NCBI GenBank assembly: GCA_046047755.1
Contig: JBJOHK010000128.1
Location: 1 to 6,172, forward strand
DNA from: JALRLA01 sp046047755
GTDB taxonomy: Bacteria; Bacteroidota; Bacteroidia; NS11-12g; UBA955
Reading direction: 5' to 3'
Length of the DNA stretch: 6,172 nt
A model generated the notes under the pieces. It made no database searches. It saw only the letters and a program-made list of their open reading frames with translations, and was not told where the DNA came from. Position numbers and translations under genes: made by a program. Positions within the stretch are counted from its first letter, which is position 1; each line of letters begins with the position of its first letter. Shown here piece by piece: positions 5,146 through 6,172 of the stretch.

Positions 5146-6172
5146 ATGAAACGATTTACCTCGACACTAAAAGCGGCACTATTGGCCGTTGGAGCCTTGT
5201 TTTACGGGGCTTCAGACGTTCAAGCTCAGTGCACAATTACCTATGACGGTTCTCCCTGCGTAGGAACTCCCATTCGCTTTTTTGGAGCCAATTCAGGCAC
5301 CACGCACGATTGGGATTTCAACGGTGAAAACACCCAGTCCGGTCAGAAGAACGTCAATTATGCTTTCAAAACGGCAGGTACCAAACAGATCAAGTACATC
5401 ACGACCATCAACGGCACCAAGTGTACGTCAACGGTCAATTTGGTCATTCGCGAGTCCCCAAAAATCAAGTTGACATTGGTGAATTTGTACGAACAGTGTT
5501 TTGAGAAAAACTTGTTCTGTTTCAACGATTCAACCTTTAATTCAAATGGGGCTAAGATTAAGAATATCAAGTATCTGGTCAGTGATGGTCAGTTGTTTGA
5601 GTATTCCAATCCGACCATGCCACAGACCTTCTGTTTCTCCATTAAGGATCAGCGAGGTGGAACCTTCGACTTATACATTGAAGTGGAAGACGAGAATGGT
5701 TGCGTGAGCGCTGATACAATTCAGGCCGCGGTAAAAGTTCGCGAGAAAATTGGGGCTCGTTTCACTTCCAACAAGCCCGTTCAGTGTGATTCTGTTACAG
5801 CCGTAATTAAGAATATCTCTCAAATTGATAAGAGTCAGGTTAAGAACATTACTTGGTATTGGGGCGATGGATCTATTACCAATGATTGGGGTCCTGATAT
5901 CACCAAGACCTTTTATGGTCAGGGTACTTACAACTCTAAAATGGTGATTGAAACCATTGACGGTTGTAAAGATTCATTTGAAGTAACAGCAACGGCTACC
6001 GTCTTTGCCTCAAAAGCCAACATTGTGGCCGACAAGGATTCTACGTGTATCAGCGATCCAAAGATTGCGTTCAAAGTAGATCAGATTCCTTCTGGTGCTA
6101 CAGGACTGTTGTGGAACTTTGGTGACCCCAATACAGGTCCTCGTAACTTTGATAACCGTAACTGGGCTACTG
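5146..6172 (+). CDS. Secreted PKD-repeat surface protein, 5' part (probable T9SS cargo)
   Basis: An open frame runs from here off the window end, with 342 complete codons visible. The N-terminus is a clear Sec signal peptide: K2 and R3, a hydrophobic core (A10-Y20), and a likely signal peptidase I site after V25-Q26-A27 with Q28 as the first mature residue. After it come repeated PKD/Ig-like modules: W56-D57-F58 in module one (about 29-103), a second more divergent one (about 105-202), 'WYWGDG' at 237-242 in the third (about 204-299), and 'WNFGD' at 323-327 opening a fourth. Each module has cysteines near its ends ('NGTKC', 'ENGC', 'DGCKDS'), typical of long Bacteroidota adhesins. Such proteins usually end in a CHU_C or other T9SS sorting domain, here beyond the window. 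An in-frame ATG at 5089 would add 19 polar residues before the signal peptide and include the dyad, so 5146 is preferred. Function beyond surface display or adhesion cannot be told. Confidence 0.88.
   Translation, partial: MKRFTSTLKAALLAVGALFYGASDVQAQCTITYDGSPCVGTPIRFFGANSGTTHDWDFNGENTQSGQKNVNYAFKTAGTKQIKYITTINGTKCTSTVNLVIRESPKIKLTLVNLYEQCFEKNLFCFNDSTFNSNGAKIKNIKYLVSDGQLFEYSNPTMPQTFCFSIKDQRGGTFDLYIEVEDENGCVSADTIQAAVKVREKIGARFTSNKPVQCDSVTAVIKNISQIDKSQVKNITWYWGDGSITNDWGPDITKTFYGQGTYNSKMVIETIDGCKDSFEVTATATVFASKANIVADKDSTCISDPKIAFKVDQIPSGATGLLWNFGDPNTGPRNFDNRNWAT

Overview
The window looks like a chromosomal segment of a Bacteroidota bacterium, most likely a marine-type Flavobacteriales relative (the order is an inference). 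Three things support this. It begins with a PorV-type outer-membrane protein of the type IX secretion system (T9SS). It carries a CHU_C/type B gliding-associated C-terminal domain. The starts generally lack Shine-Dalgarno sequences. All supported genes are on the + strand; the minus-strand open frames are shadows.

Region 1 (1-583): the 3' end of a PorV/PorQ-family beta-barrel gene, closed by a very strong intrinsic terminator (perfect 14-bp stem, GAGG loop, eight T).

Region 2 (617-3375): a tightly packed housekeeping operon of greA (transcript cleavage factor), a HIT-family nucleotide hydrolase/transferase, an Lgt-family membrane protein and the DNA polymerase III delta' subunit (holB-like). 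The junctions are 2-nt gaps and one 11-nt overlap. The Lgt-family protein is unusual: it has GKIGCFLSGCCHG where classical Lgt has GRIGNFINGE.

Region 3 (3440-5083): an ECF sigma factor followed by a probable membrane anti-sigma protein. The second protein has a short cytoplasmic N-terminus resembling Bacteroidota anti-sigma factors, one transmembrane helix, an acidic Ser/Pro/Glu-rich linker, a degenerate Cys-containing PKD-like module, and a C-terminal CHU_C/type B T9SS sorting-like domain. A regulator that would display a T9SS cargo signal to the periplasm is the most interesting item here. It suggests, as inference only, that the sigma factor might sense the state of T9SS or of surface-protein sorting.

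Region 4 (5084-6172): a perfect 15-bp dyad, then the 5' part of a large secreted PKD-repeat surface protein with a signal peptide, running off the window. It is a plausible T9SS cargo and a candidate target of the sigma/anti-sigma pair. There are no RNA genes, insertion sequences, CRISPR arrays or intergenic gaps over 300 bases.
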